This document shows, one piece after another, positions 32,727-40,523 of a stretch of DNA of 51,230 nucleotides. A program made the position numbers and the translations under genes. Below the pieces are notes generated by a model. It saw only the letters and a program-made list of their open reading frames with translations. It searched no databases and was not told the DNA's origin. Position 1 is the first letter of the stretch. Each line of letters begins with the position of its first letter. This stretch comes from Fibrobacterota bacterium (GTDB lineage Bacteria; Fibrobacterota; Fibrobacteria; UBA11236), in NCBI GenBank assembly GCA_023249635.1, contig JAHFCH010000018.1, forward strand, positions 1 to 51,230. Direction: 5' to 3'.

Positions 32727-34211
32727 TTACTTGGAATCGCCTTTGTCGAAATCGATCCACTCGTTCCAAATCGGCGACTGCGGTGCAGTCGGGTGCGCTT
32801 CCATCGGGGATCCCGGACGCCTGTCCGGGGTGCCGGGAATACTGATAGGCCGCTGGGCCGATCCCTGCTCGGGCACCGGAGGAAAAAAGAACGCAGGCGA
32901 TTCTGGGCGGGGAGAACCCTCCATGGCTGAAAGCGAGCGAGGGTCGGGGCCTTGCGGCGTGCGCGGAAAGGGGGTCCGGGGGGTACGCGGCGCGGGACCT
33001 GCGGAGGGCGCCGCCGATGCCGTGGACTGGCGCTCGGAAGGAATACGCGGCGTGCCCGCCCCGGGTTGCATCCAGGCGGGTAATTGCAGCTGTTCGAGAG
33101 TGCGCGGCGCGGGTTGCGCGACCGGAAGGGGCGAAGGGACCGGGGGCGTGGGAGGCGGCGGCAGCACGGCCTCGTAATAATGGGGATGGCCATGGGCATC
33201 CAGGCTGCCGTCGTACATGTAGGCCCTATCGGTCACGGGATCATAGAGCATATGCGAAGCCACCCGCGACTCGGGGTGCTGCAAAGCGTTGGTGCGATCG
33301 AGGTAGGCCCGCAGCATGTCCGGCTCGGAGGGCGTGCCCCGACCCACGGCCTGTAAGGGGTGGCTGTGGATCACCAGCCCGGTCCCGGGCGGATACGATC
33401 CCCTGGGGGCCGCCACTTCGGTGACGTGGCCCGCCACCAGCTCGGGATGCACGGGAGTGAAGCGTCCGTTATCGACGCGGTAGGTTTGCATGTACTCGAG
33501 GGTCAAGTCGCCCCGCGCCCAGACCTGCTCCCGGAAACCGAGCAAGGCTTCGGAATGCGCCCGACCCAATTCGATGCGTCCCGCGGGCCCGGCGGGCATG
33601 GCCGGGTGATGGGCGAAGGTGGCGAAATTATGATCGATCATCTCGCGATGGCGGGCTTCTACGTGCGGTTCAGCGTTGGCGCCGGGGAGATAGGCATTGG
33701 AAGGGCTATGCGGCCGCGAAGGCGCCAGCAAAGGCATGAACGCGTTGTGGGCTTCCGCCCGATCGAAGGGCGGCATGCGCAAGGAGCGGTCCAGAGGAAA
33801 CGGCGCTTGCTCCGGCTGCGGAAAAGCCGCCGGCTGCGCGAAGCCCTGGGGCGGCGCGAATTCCTGGGGCGGAGGCGTTGGCGAGGCCTGCCGCGGAGGA
33901 TAGGCGGGGCCGGGGTTGAAAGTCTGGTACTGGCCGGGCCGCGCTGCCGGATGGAGATACCCGAAAGGCGTTTCGCCACCTGGCATAGGCGGAGGCGAAG
34001 GCGTGGTATGCGGAATCAGAATGGCGGGAACCGAATAGGACTGCCCGGGAGACGGCGAACGCGATGACGCAACGGAGGGATTGGCCGGCTGCCCGGCGGT
34101 ACCCAGATCGGGGTGATGCTGTTCGGGATCGGGCGAAACCCGGCCCGCGCTGGGACCGGTGGAAGGTTGCGGGTTCACGCGCCAATTCGAGCGGGTACCA
34201 TGCGGGATCAT
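32727..34211 (-). CDS. Pro-rich protein with JAMM-like motif
   Basis: A 494-residue protein. The ATG at 34211 overlaps the stop of the upstream paralogue (ATGA) and is preferred to the ATG at 34265, which would add 18 residues inside that gene. Residues 1-130 and 320-494 are Pro/Ser/Ala-rich and probably disordered. The central domain (~170-330) has VIHSHP with H282 and H284 and then PSEPD with S295 and D298, plus an upstream Glu in GHVTEV: the metal-ligand pattern of JAMM/MPN-type peptidases and of DUF4329-like domains in secreted toxins, although the His-Asp spacing is 13 rather than the usual 10. The C terminus carries SPIWNEWIDFDKG, shared with the paralogue. No signal peptide is seen. 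Function unknown; a metallopeptidase or secreted effector is possible. Confidence 0.65.
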   Translation of the reverse strand: MIPHGTRSNWRVNPQPSTGPSAGRVSPDPEQHHPDLGTAGQPANPSVASSRSPSPGQSYSVPAILIPHTTPSPPPMPGGETPFGYLHPAARPGQYQTFNPGPAYPPRQASPTPPPQEFAPPQGFAQPAAFPQPEQAPFPLDRSLRMPPFDRAEAHNAFMPLLAPSRPHSPSNAYLPGANAEPHVEARHREMIDHNFATFAHHPAMPAGPAGRIELGRAHSEALLGFREQVWARGDLTLEYMQTYRVDNGRFTPVHPELVAGHVTEVAAPRGSYPPGTGLVIHSHPLQAVGRGTPSEPDMLRAYLDRTNALQHPESRVASHMLYDPVTDRAYMYDGSLDAHGHPHYYEAVLPPPPTPPVPSPLPVAQPAPRTLEQLQLPAWMQPGAGTPRIPSERQSTASAAPSAGPAPRTPRTPFPRTPQGPDPRSLSAMEGSPRPESPAFFFPPVPEQGSAQRPISIPGTPDRRPGSPMEAHPTAPQSPIWNEWIDFDKGDSK

Positions 34212-35335
34212 ACGCCGCCCTCGGGGCTCGGATGCGAAGACGCGCCCGGATTGAAATCCATCCACTCATCCCACTTGGGCGATGCCGGTGCCGAAGGCGT
34301 GCTCGCGAGATCGATTGGATGCGAAGCAGAACCGGACTCTCCCGGACGGGGATTCAGGTTCGTCAGCAACCCATGGGGACTGAAGTAATCCAGGATCGCC
34401 GCGTCTTCGGCGGAGATCAGTTCATGACCGGGGATAAAACGATCCGACGCGGAGGCAACGGGATCAGGAGCGGCCGCGACCGAGGCATGGCGCGGAGCCG
34501 GAGGCATGGCCTGGGGTAGAATCGCTTCGGTGCGCACCTGGGAAACTTCCGGTATCGTCGCATGGAAGAATTTCGGATTGCCGTCGTGGCCCAAGCGGCC
34601 ATCGAAGGCGAAAGCCTGATCGGAACCCGCATCGTAAAGGATATGCATGGCGGTTTCGGATCCGGGAGCGCGCAAGGCATTGGTGCGATCCTGATAGGCA
34701 CGCAGCATTTCCGCCGCCTCGGGCCGGGCCGCCTGGCCGAACCCGCCGGGAGCGGCAGGATGGCTTAATATCACCAGACCGGTACCGGGAGGATAAGATC
34801 CGCTCGGCATGGCCACTTCGCCGAACACGCCTTTGACCGGCTGCGCATGCACGGCATGGAAGGCGCCGTCCTGGGCGCGATAGGTCTGTACGTAGCGTTG
34901 GGATTGATCCGGCATGGAGCGGACCTGGGCTCGGAAGCCGAGCAGGGCATCGGCATAGGCCTTACCCAACTTCAATCCGCCCGATGCGGTCATGGGCGCG
35001 TCGGGATGATCCATGAAGGTCGCGTATTTGTGGTTCGCCATCTCGCGATGCCGCGCCTCCGTCGCGGGATCGGCGGTCCGGTCGGGAACATACGCGCCCG
35101 TGGGGCTGTGCGGCCGCAAGGGCGGGAATTCGACTTCATTCCCATGAGCCGGAACGGGACGGCCGAAGGGAGGCATGGCGATGGGTATGCGGGGATCCCG
35201 GAGCGTGGCGGGCTGGGCCTGGGGAATGATGGGCAGCGGCTGTCGATCCGGTTGCACCTCGTTGCGCAAACCGGATTGCACCCGGGCGCGGTGGGGGTTG
35301 GGATTGGGAACATGCGGCGGGATCTGGGGCGCCAT
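34208..35335 (-). CDS. Paralogue with degenerate JAMM-like motif
   Basis: A 375-residue paralogue of the next gene in the operon, sharing EARHREM-x-(D/N)H-x-(F/Y)ATF, the LG-x-A-x2-(D/E)ALLGFR-x-QV segment and RAY-x-DRTNAL. The metal site is broken: IHSHP is replaced by ILSHP and PSEPDM by PEAAEM, so one His, the Ser and the Asp are lost. The fold is probably retained without catalysis. The N terminus is Pro/Arg/Gln-rich with no signal peptide. The C-terminal SPKWDEWMDFNPG matches the paralogue's tail. A GGAG ribosome site lies 8-11 bp before the ATG. The gene leads the six-gene run that continues with its JAMM-bearing sister and the giant secreted protein. A regulatory or chaperone-like pseudo-enzyme is one interpretation. 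Confidence 0.62.
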   Translation of the reverse strand: MAPQIPPHVPNPNPHRARVQSGLRNEVQPDRQPLPIIPQAQPATLRDPRIPIAMPPFGRPVPAHGNEVEFPPLRPHSPTGAYVPDRTADPATEARHREMANHKYATFMDHPDAPMTASGGLKLGKAYADALLGFRAQVRSMPDQSQRYVQTYRAQDGAFHAVHAQPVKGVFGEVAMPSGSYPPGTGLVILSHPAAPGGFGQAARPEAAEMLRAYQDRTNALRAPGSETAMHILYDAGSDQAFAFDGRLGHDGNPKFFHATIPEVSQVRTEAILPQAMPPAPRHASVAAAPDPVASASDRFIPGHELISAEDAAILDYFSPHGLLTNLNPRPGESGSASHPIDLASTPSAPASPKWDEWMDFNPGASSHPSPEGGV

Positions 35336-35591
35336 GGGAAACTCCGGTGAAAGGTCTTTCCCTGAAATACCTCCGGATTGTGATATGGATAGGCAGCCTA
35401 CGATAGTTTGGAGCGGCCTGGTTACGGTCGGGGCGAGGATGGGGTTTCATCCCCGAATTCCCAAGGGATAGGGGAATAAGGAAGGGGCCTAGGTGATTAC
35501 ACCCACAGGACTGCCGTGATTGGGGTTATAGCTGTAAAAACCGCTTTACCCTATTTTCCCCATACCGGGCAGCGAAAATCCCTTTTTACCA
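35336..35591. other. Intergenic region between divergent genes
   Basis: About 256 bp between the start of the minus-strand paralogue gene and the operator of the Phd/ParE operon. It must hold the promoter of the six-gene minus-strand run, but I could not pick a convincing -35/-10 pair. GATGGGGTTTCATC near 35442 is a small inverted repeat. No gene is seen here. Confidence 0.4.
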
Positions 35592-35623
35592 TTGTACGGT
35601 ATTTTGTACAATATATGGTACAA
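35592..35623 (+). promoter_or_regulatory. Symmetric operator of the Phd/ParE operon
   Basis: TTGTAC (35592-35597), TTGTACAA (35604-35611) and GTACAA (35618-35623) are arranged exactly symmetrically about 35607.5 with 13 bp between centres. TACAAT (35607-35612) within it is a likely -10 box, with TTTACC 16 bp upstream as a weak -35. A GGGAGG ribosome site follows at 35625-35630. This fits cooperative autorepression by antitoxin dimers. Confidence 0.6.
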
Positions 35624-35635
35624 CGGGAGGCCTGA

Positions 35636-35920
35636 ATGGAACGCATTGAACTAGACAAGGATATCATGCCCATAAGCGAATTCAGGGCGAATGCAACCGG
35701 GTTGATTAACCAAGTCAACCGGACCAAACGGCCCCTCGTCATTACCCAACACGGGAAAAGCTCCGCGGTACTGCTTGACGTGAAAGAGTATGAAGCCTTG
35801 TTGGAGCGACTCGAGCTTTTAACGGATATCGCGGAGGCCGAAGAGGACATCAAGAAGAAGCGGGTGTACACGACGGATAAGGTGAAGGAAATAATGCTGC
35901 GGAAAAACAAACCCCGATGA
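35636..35920 (+). CDS. Phd/YefM-family antitoxin
   Basis: A 94-residue antitoxin. The N-terminal half is the Phd/YefM DNA-binding fold: IMPISEFRANATGLINQVNRT followed by PLVITQHGKSSAVLLDVKEYEALLE. The C-terminal ~35 residues (charged, ending KVKEIMLRKNKPR) are the expected toxin-binding tail. It begins 6 bp after a strong GGGAGG ribosome site and overlaps the toxin start by 4 bp (ATGA). These proteins repress their own operon, and the symmetric TTGTAC array immediately upstream is the likely target. Family assignment is secure; the exact subfamily is not named. Confidence 0.92.
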   Translation: MERIELDKDIMPISEFRANATGLINQVNRTKRPLVITQHGKSSAVLLDVKEYEALLERLELLTDIAEAEEDIKKKRVYTTDKVKEIMLRKNKPR

Positions 35921-36225
35921 AAATTCTCTGGACGCGAACCGCCGTCAAGCGCTTGGAGGAAATCCACGCGTACATAGAAAAGGACAGTCCGGGAAACGCC
36001 GACAAATGGCTGAAGAAAATCCTAAGCAAAGCGGAAGCCCTGGCCCAGACACCAGGAATCGGTCGCAGCTTACCCGAGCTAGGCTCAAAATCGGTTAGGG
36101 AGATTATCGCGGGAAATTACCGTATCGTTTACAAAATCGCCAAGGATTCGATTTTCGTCCTGACGGTCCGGCACTGCAAGCAAGTCTTGCCTATGGCCGA
36201 TTTCATCGATCTCAAGGACGGGTAA
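35917..36225 (+). CDS. ParE/RelE-family toxin
   Basis: A 102-residue toxin of the RelE/ParE superfamily. The start MKILWTRTAVKRLEEIHAYI, the central GIGRSLPELG-x-KSVREIIAGNYRIVYKI and the end SIFVLTVRHCKQVLP are characteristic. The REI...YRIVYKI pattern and the N-terminal helix pair look more like ParE (gyrase-inhibiting) than RelE (ribosome-dependent RNase), but the target cannot be decided from sequence. The gene is coupled to its antitoxin by an ATGA overlap. It ends 1 bp from the convergent helicase gene, leaving no room for a terminator. Confidence 0.92.
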   Translation: MKILWTRTAVKRLEEIHAYIEKDSPGNADKWLKKILSKAEALAQTPGIGRSLPELGSKSVREIIAGNYRIVYKIAKDSIFVLTVRHCKQVLPMADFIDLKDG

Positions 36226-38775
36226 TCAAAGCCCCAGCACCTGCAGTTTGGCGAACTTCACCATCAGCACCCGCCGGATATGATCCGCGAACAGCACGTG
36301 CACGCGCGCCGACTCGCCGTGGCCGTCCATGGAGACCACTACGCCATCGCCGAACTTGTCGTGGCGCACCTTCTGGCCTTTCTGGAAGCCTACCTCGTGC
36401 TCCTGGCTGAAGTCCTCGTAATCCGGGGTCGTGGTCGATCCCAGATCGTCGCTCCCGCGCCCGCCCGAAGTACCGTAACCGCCGCGTGACGGTCCCCCGA
36501 ACCCCGGCCGCGGATTGAAGCTGCCGCCGCCCGCGCTGCCGCCTCCCAGCCGACCCTGCCGCTCCGCCGCCTGGGCGATGGGGCTCAAGGGCTGCGTCGA
36601 CCGCGCCATCTGCAGATATTGCTTGTCGATCTCGCGGAAAAAGCGCGAACCCCCGGACTCCTGGTACATGCCATAACGCCGCCGGCGCCGGGCGTAGGTC
36701 AAGGTCAATTCCTTGCGCGCCCGCGTCACGGCCACGTAGAACAGGCGCCGTTCCTCTTCCACGTCCCCGTCGTCCATGTCCCGCATCATCGGGAAGAGCC
36801 CGTCTTCCAGGCCGGTCACGAACACGCGCGGGAACTCCAGGCCCTTGGCGCTATGCACCGTCATCAAGGTCACGGCTTCCTGGGTCGCCTTCAAACCGTC
36901 GGTGTCGGCCAGCAGGGAAATCTCCTGCAGGAACAGATCGAGATCTTCCAGCCGTCCCCGCCCTTCGGGGGCCGCGGCCGCAGGCGCTGGCGTACCACCG
37001 GGGTTACCGCCCAGGGCGTCCCCGAAGAAATCCAGCACCGGGGCTTCCGCGGGGGCGGGAGCGGGCTTCGCCACGATCGGGAACTTAAGCTCCAGCGCAT
37101 TCTGGAAGCGCTGCGCCTCTTCGGCATCCGGATCCTTGGAGGCATCCACTTCCCCGTCCGTCCGCCGCCGCAGGAAATCCTGGGCCGCCGAAACGAGCTC
37201 CTCCACGTTGGCCAGGCGATCCAGCGCTTCCTCCGTGCCCTCTTCCTCGAGATGCGCCTTGTAATTGCTGCGGGTGATGATTTCCGCGATCAAGGTCGGC
37301 AAGGGCTCGCTGCCCGCCAGCGACCGCAGCGCATCGATCAGGGACACGAATTGCAGGATCTTTTCCGCCGAGCCCCGGTTGAGCCCGGTGGCATGCGCCT
37401 GCCGCAAGGCATCGAAAAAGGCGATGCCCCGTTCGGCCGCGTACATCTCCACCGTGGAAATGCTCTTATCCCCGATGCCGCGCCGAGGAACGTTCAGGAT
37501 GCGCGCCAGCGATACGCTGTCCGAGGGATTGGAGAGCACGCGCAGGTAGGCCATCAGGTCCTTCACCTCTTTGCGCTCATAAAAGCGGATGCCCCCCACG
37601 ATAAGATAGGGAATGCGTTGCCGCCGCATCTCGTCTTCCAAGATGCGCGATTGCGCATTGGTCCGGTAGAAAATCGCGGTCTCGCCCGGCTTGAAGCGCT
37701 CCGCACCCGGAGCGAGGGAATCCTGATCGCGTATCCGCCGCGCCACCCAGGCCGCCTCCATGATCTCGTCATCGAGCTCCAGCATGTTGATCTTCTCGCC
37801 CGGCTCGTTCGCCGTCCAGATGGTCTTTTCCATGCGTTGCTTGTTGTTGCGGATCACCGAAGAGGCCACGCCCAGGATGTTGGCCGTGGAGCGGTAATTC
37901 TGCTCCAGCTTGGTGATGCGCGCCTCGGGATAGTCCGACTTGAAGCTGAGGATATTGCCGATATCGGCCCCGCGCCAGCCATAGATGCTCTGGTCGTCGT
38001 CGCCGACCACCACCAGGTTATGATGCGCGCCCACCAGCAATTTGATCAGCTTGTACTGCGCCTTGTTGGTATCCTGGTACTCGTCGATGAGCACGTAGCG
38101 GAAGCCCGAAGCGAACACCTCGCGCACCTCGGGATGCAGTTCCAGCAGGCGGATGGCGAGGAAGATGAGATCGTCGAAATCCATCCCGTTGTTCTTGAGC
38201 AATTCCGCGTTGTACTTGGCGTACAGCTCGGCCATGCGTTCTTCGTAGCGATCGTCCGCCTCGGCCTTGGCCGCGTCCACGGTGATGCCCTGGTTCTTGT
38301 GCCGCCCGATATAGCCGCGCACCGCGTCCATGGAAAAGCGCACGTCATCGTCGAGCTTTTCGGCCTTCAGGATGGCTTTGATGAAACGCTTCTGATCGTC
38401 GGTGTCGAAGATGGTGAAATTCTTGGTGTAGCCCAGGCGCTCGGCGTGGAAGCGGAGCAGCCGCGCGCAAATGCTGTGGAAGGTTCCCACCCATCTCAGG
38501 TTGCCCGCGTAGCCGATAAGGGTCGCGATGCGGTTGCGCATTTCCTGGGCGGCCTTGTTGGTGAAGGTCACGGCCAGGATTTCCCAAGGGCGAAGTCCGC
38601 GCTCGCGAATGAGCCAGGCGATCTTGTAGGTGAGCACGCGGGTCTTGCCGGATCCGGCGCCGGCCAGGATCAGCTGGGGGCCGGGGCTGTAGGTAACGGC
38701 TTCGAGTTGGGGCGGGTTGAGGTCGGCGGCGAGGCTTGCGGAGTCGAGGCGTACGAGGTTTGCGGGTGGGTACAT
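36226..38775 (-). CDS. pcrA: UvrD/PcrA-type superfamily 1 DNA helicase
   Basis: An 849-residue 3'-5' helicase for nucleotide excision repair, replication restart or recombination control. I chose ATG 38775 (MYPPANLVRL); the frame extends to 38994 but the extra 73 residues are Pro/Arg-rich and lie in the structured non-coding region. Motifs in order: Q motif LNPPQLEAV, Walker A AGAGSGKT (K44), FTNKAAQEM, GTFHS, DEYQDTN, GDDDQSIYGWRGAD, LEQNYRS, VTLMTVHSAKGLEFP and VAVTRARKELTLTYA. A Gly/Pro linker precedes a C-terminal ~45-residue Tudor-like module (KVRHDKFGDGVVVSMDGHG) that in PcrA contacts RNA polymerase. An insertion around residues 540-590 is Ala/Pro-rich. The gene ends against the parE-like gene. 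Confidence 0.94.
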   Translation of the reverse strand: MYPPANLVRLDSASLAADLNPPQLEAVTYSPGPQLILAGAGSGKTRVLTYKIAWLIRERGLRPWEILAVTFTNKAAQEMRNRIATLIGYAGNLRWVGTFHSICARLLRFHAERLGYTKNFTIFDTDDQKRFIKAILKAEKLDDDVRFSMDAVRGYIGRHKNQGITVDAAKAEADDRYEERMAELYAKYNAELLKNNGMDFDDLIFLAIRLLELHPEVREVFASGFRYVLIDEYQDTNKAQYKLIKLLVGAHHNLVVVGDDDQSIYGWRGADIGNILSFKSDYPEARITKLEQNYRSTANILGVASSVIRNNKQRMEKTIWTANEPGEKINMLELDDEIMEAAWVARRIRDQDSLAPGAERFKPGETAIFYRTNAQSRILEDEMRRQRIPYLIVGGIRFYERKEVKDLMAYLRVLSNPSDSVSLARILNVPRRGIGDKSISTVEMYAAERGIAFFDALRQAHATGLNRGSAEKILQFVSLIDALRSLAGSEPLPTLIAEIITRSNYKAHLEEEGTEEALDRLANVEELVSAAQDFLRRRTDGEVDASKDPDAEEAQRFQNALELKFPIVAKPAPAPAEAPVLDFFGDALGGNPGGTPAPAAAAPEGRGRLEDLDLFLQEISLLADTDGLKATQEAVTLMTVHSAKGLEFPRVFVTGLEDGLFPMMRDMDDGDVEEERRLFYVAVTRARKELTLTYARRRRRYGMYQESGGSRFFREIDKQYLQMARSTQPLSPIAQAAERQGRLGGGSAGGGSFNPRPGFGGPSRGGYGTSGGRGSDDLGSTTTPDYEDFSQEHEVGFQKGQKVRHDKFGDGVVVSMDGHGESARVHVLFADHIRRVLMVKFAKLQVLGL

Positions 38776-39221
38776 CGGGAGGCGAAAGATAGCATAAGGG
38801 CGCCTTGGGCGCACTCTAAAGCGGCCTATGGCGCGGGTTGGTCGCGGGGGTTGTGCGGGGCCACACCCGGGCGGACACGTGGGCCGGCTCAGACGAGGCG
38901 TGGCGCTGCAGTAGGTCGCTGGGCGTTCCGGTGAAGGGGGCGCCCGCGATTTGAAGAGCGCGGGCTGTCGATGCCCTGGTTCTAAGCCCTTCACCGGAAC
39001 TTCCTCTGCCTCGAATTCGCCGGCCCCCGGCCCGCCCGGGCGCGGCCCCGCACAAGCCCAGAGCCCACACGCGCGGCAGGCCGGTTAGGTCCGTTCGGCT
39101 GTTCTCCTACGGACCTGCGGATCTGCCGGCCTCCGGGCTCGGGGTCGACGCGCGAGCGGCGGGTGGCGAGACCCCACCCCCACTTTCATTTCGGCGTTCT
39201 GTGAGGTGGGTAACTTTTGGG
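38776..39221. other. 446-bp gene-free region between helicase and GH43 genes
   Basis: No convincing coding frame occupies this interval: the frames that cross it are Pro/Arg-rich extensions or shadows. It is very GC-rich. It holds the nested-stem element described separately (38851-39175), and near 39211-39225 GTAAC and GTTAC form a short hairpin next to the GH43 stop codon without a T-run. Confidence 0.6.
38851..39175. ncRNA. Candidate structured RNA with nested perfect stems
   Basis: Three adjacent stem-loop domains are built from exact complements. Domain 1 is a rod: 38851-38862 pairs with 39044-39055 (12 bp), 38866-38874 with 39032-39040 (9), 38881-38888 with 39019-39026 (8), 38894-38899 with 39008-39013 (6) and 38926-38938 with 38987-38999 (13). 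An inner hairpin is 38942-38948 with 38959-38965 (7, ten-base loop). Internal loops are small, except a 26/8 asymmetric one. Domain 2: 39061-39066 with 39135-39140, 39078-39084 with 39126-39132 and 39087-39094 with 39109-39116. Domain 3: 39141-39146 with 39170-39175. Strand is undecided; on the minus strand it would be a leader of the helicase gene. I could not match it to RNase P RNA, tmRNA, SRP RNA or 6S RNA. A DNA-level palindromic element is the alternative. Confidence 0.55.
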
Positions 39222-40349
39222 TTACGGTGGGTCGATGGGGATGGGTAGGCCGGTTCCGTTAAAACTCCTGCCGAGAAGATTGCGGTATCGGGCCCGGGGA
39301 TGCCGAACTTGCGCGTGGGGGCGGGATGCCAGGGCGACGGCGGTGCCTTTGGATGGATCCAAGGTAGGCCAGCCAGCAGGGGTCCAGTAAAGGGTTCGGA
39401 TCCAGAGGGTAGAGGCGCCGTTGTTTTGGGCGTCGTAGGCGTGGTTGACGAGGAAGGTGGTGTCGTGGTCGGTGAAGATTGCGTTGTGGCCGGGGCCTTT
39501 CCAGCGGGTGTCGCCGGCGTCAATTAGATCGCCGCCGCCGTTGAGCATGGGTTTGCCTTGGGAGTCCAGGTAGGGGCCGGTCACTTTGGCTGCGCGGCCG
39601 ACGCGGATATTGTAGGTGGAGGCGGCGCCTTTGCAGCAGAGGTCGAAGGAGACGAAGAGGAAGTACCAGGGGCCATGGCGGAACAGGAAGGGAGCTTCGA
39701 TGCCGGAGGGGTGGGAGGCGAGGGCGAGGGTAACGGCGCCAGGGGCGGGCTTGCCGGTGGCGCGATCGAGGCGGATGAGTTTGATACCGCTCCAGAACGA
39801 GCCGAAGGTCAGCCAGGTGGAGCCGTCTTGGTCGGCTTCGTCCGCCTCGTCAATAAAAGCGTTGGGATCGATGGCGTTGTAGTCCGTGGCGTTGGAACTT
39901 TTCCAGACCAGGCCTTGATCGGTCCACGCGGTCGCGCCGGAGCTTGCGTTGAGTTCGCGCGCGGTGGCGAGGCCGATGGCGGAAACGCGCGCACCGAAGG
40001 TGGAGACGGCGTAGTAGAGCCAAAACCGCCCATCGCGGAAATGCGCGTCCGGGGCCCACAGGCCCGCGCCGGAGCCGGGGACGGTCTCGGCATGCCAAAG
40101 CGGCGGCGTCGCCAGGGCCTTGCCTGCGTTACGCCAAGCGATCCGATCCTGGGAGGTCTTCATGGAGACCCCATTGCCGGTATGGAACAGGTAATAGGTC
40201 GATCCGGCTTTCAGGAGCATGGGGTCGTGCACACCGAGATCGCCGGTAAGGGGATTGCCGGTCTGTGCCGGGGTGGGTGGCGGGAGCGCAGCGAAGAGAA
40301 AGATGAAGGAAAGGAAAAGGCCGGAACGCGACGCGAAGGAACTGCGCAT
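39222..40349 (-). CDS. GH43-family arabinanase-like glycosidase
   Basis: A 375-residue exported glycoside hydrolase of family 43, closest in appearance to arabinan endo-1,5-alpha-L-arabinosidases. The five-blade propeller catalytic residues are visible: base D42 in GVHDPM, the pKa-modulating Asp in NAIDPN near residue 160, and the acid Glu in SGIEAPF near 215. Blade phrases YYLFHTG, LWAPDAHF, WLTFGSFWSGI and GPGHNAIF are family-typical. ATG 40349 follows a GGGAG ribosome site and gives a signal peptide ending PTPAQT; ATG 40394 would add 15 residues ahead of it. The C-terminal RNLLGRSFNGTG may be a short sorting tail. It is divergent from a second GH43 gene with 174 bp between, suggesting shared control of pectin-arabinan use. 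Confidence 0.88.
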   Translation of the reverse strand: MRSSFASRSGLFLSFIFLFAALPPPTPAQTGNPLTGDLGVHDPMLLKAGSTYYLFHTGNGVSMKTSQDRIAWRNAGKALATPPLWHAETVPGSGAGLWAPDAHFRDGRFWLYYAVSTFGARVSAIGLATARELNASSGATAWTDQGLVWKSSNATDYNAIDPNAFIDEADEADQDGSTWLTFGSFWSGIKLIRLDRATGKPAPGAVTLALASHPSGIEAPFLFRHGPWYFLFVSFDLCCKGAASTYNIRVGRAAKVTGPYLDSQGKPMLNGGGDLIDAGDTRWKGPGHNAIFTDHDTTFLVNHAYDAQNNGASTLWIRTLYWTPAGWPTLDPSKGTAVALASRPHAQVRHPRARYRNLLGRSFNGTGLPIPIDPP

Positions 40350-40523
40350 GGCAATGCTCCCGATCGCTTGGCCCCATCCGAAATATAAGGCCATGCGCTC
40401 CGGGGTGGGGCGGGACCTTCCGTTCCGCCGGCCCGTATCCCTTCGGGAAACGCTTTCTCCGCAAACGGGCAGCCCGAGTTTCCCGCGGCCGGTAGATTGG
40501 CTTGGGGCTCAGGAGGTATCGCC

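Noticed and set aside
36619-38934. Open frame of 771 codons on the plus strand
   Set aside because: Antisense to the UvrD/PcrA helicase gene, whose helicase motifs are complete.
38851-39175. RNase P RNA, tmRNA or SRP RNA
   Set aside because: The conserved RNase P core (GAGGAAAGTCC and ACAGAAA), tmRNA ends and tag, and the SRP apical GGAAGGAAGCAGCC region are not found on either strand; one GAGGAAGTTCC resemblance lies within a perfect stem and lacks the rest.
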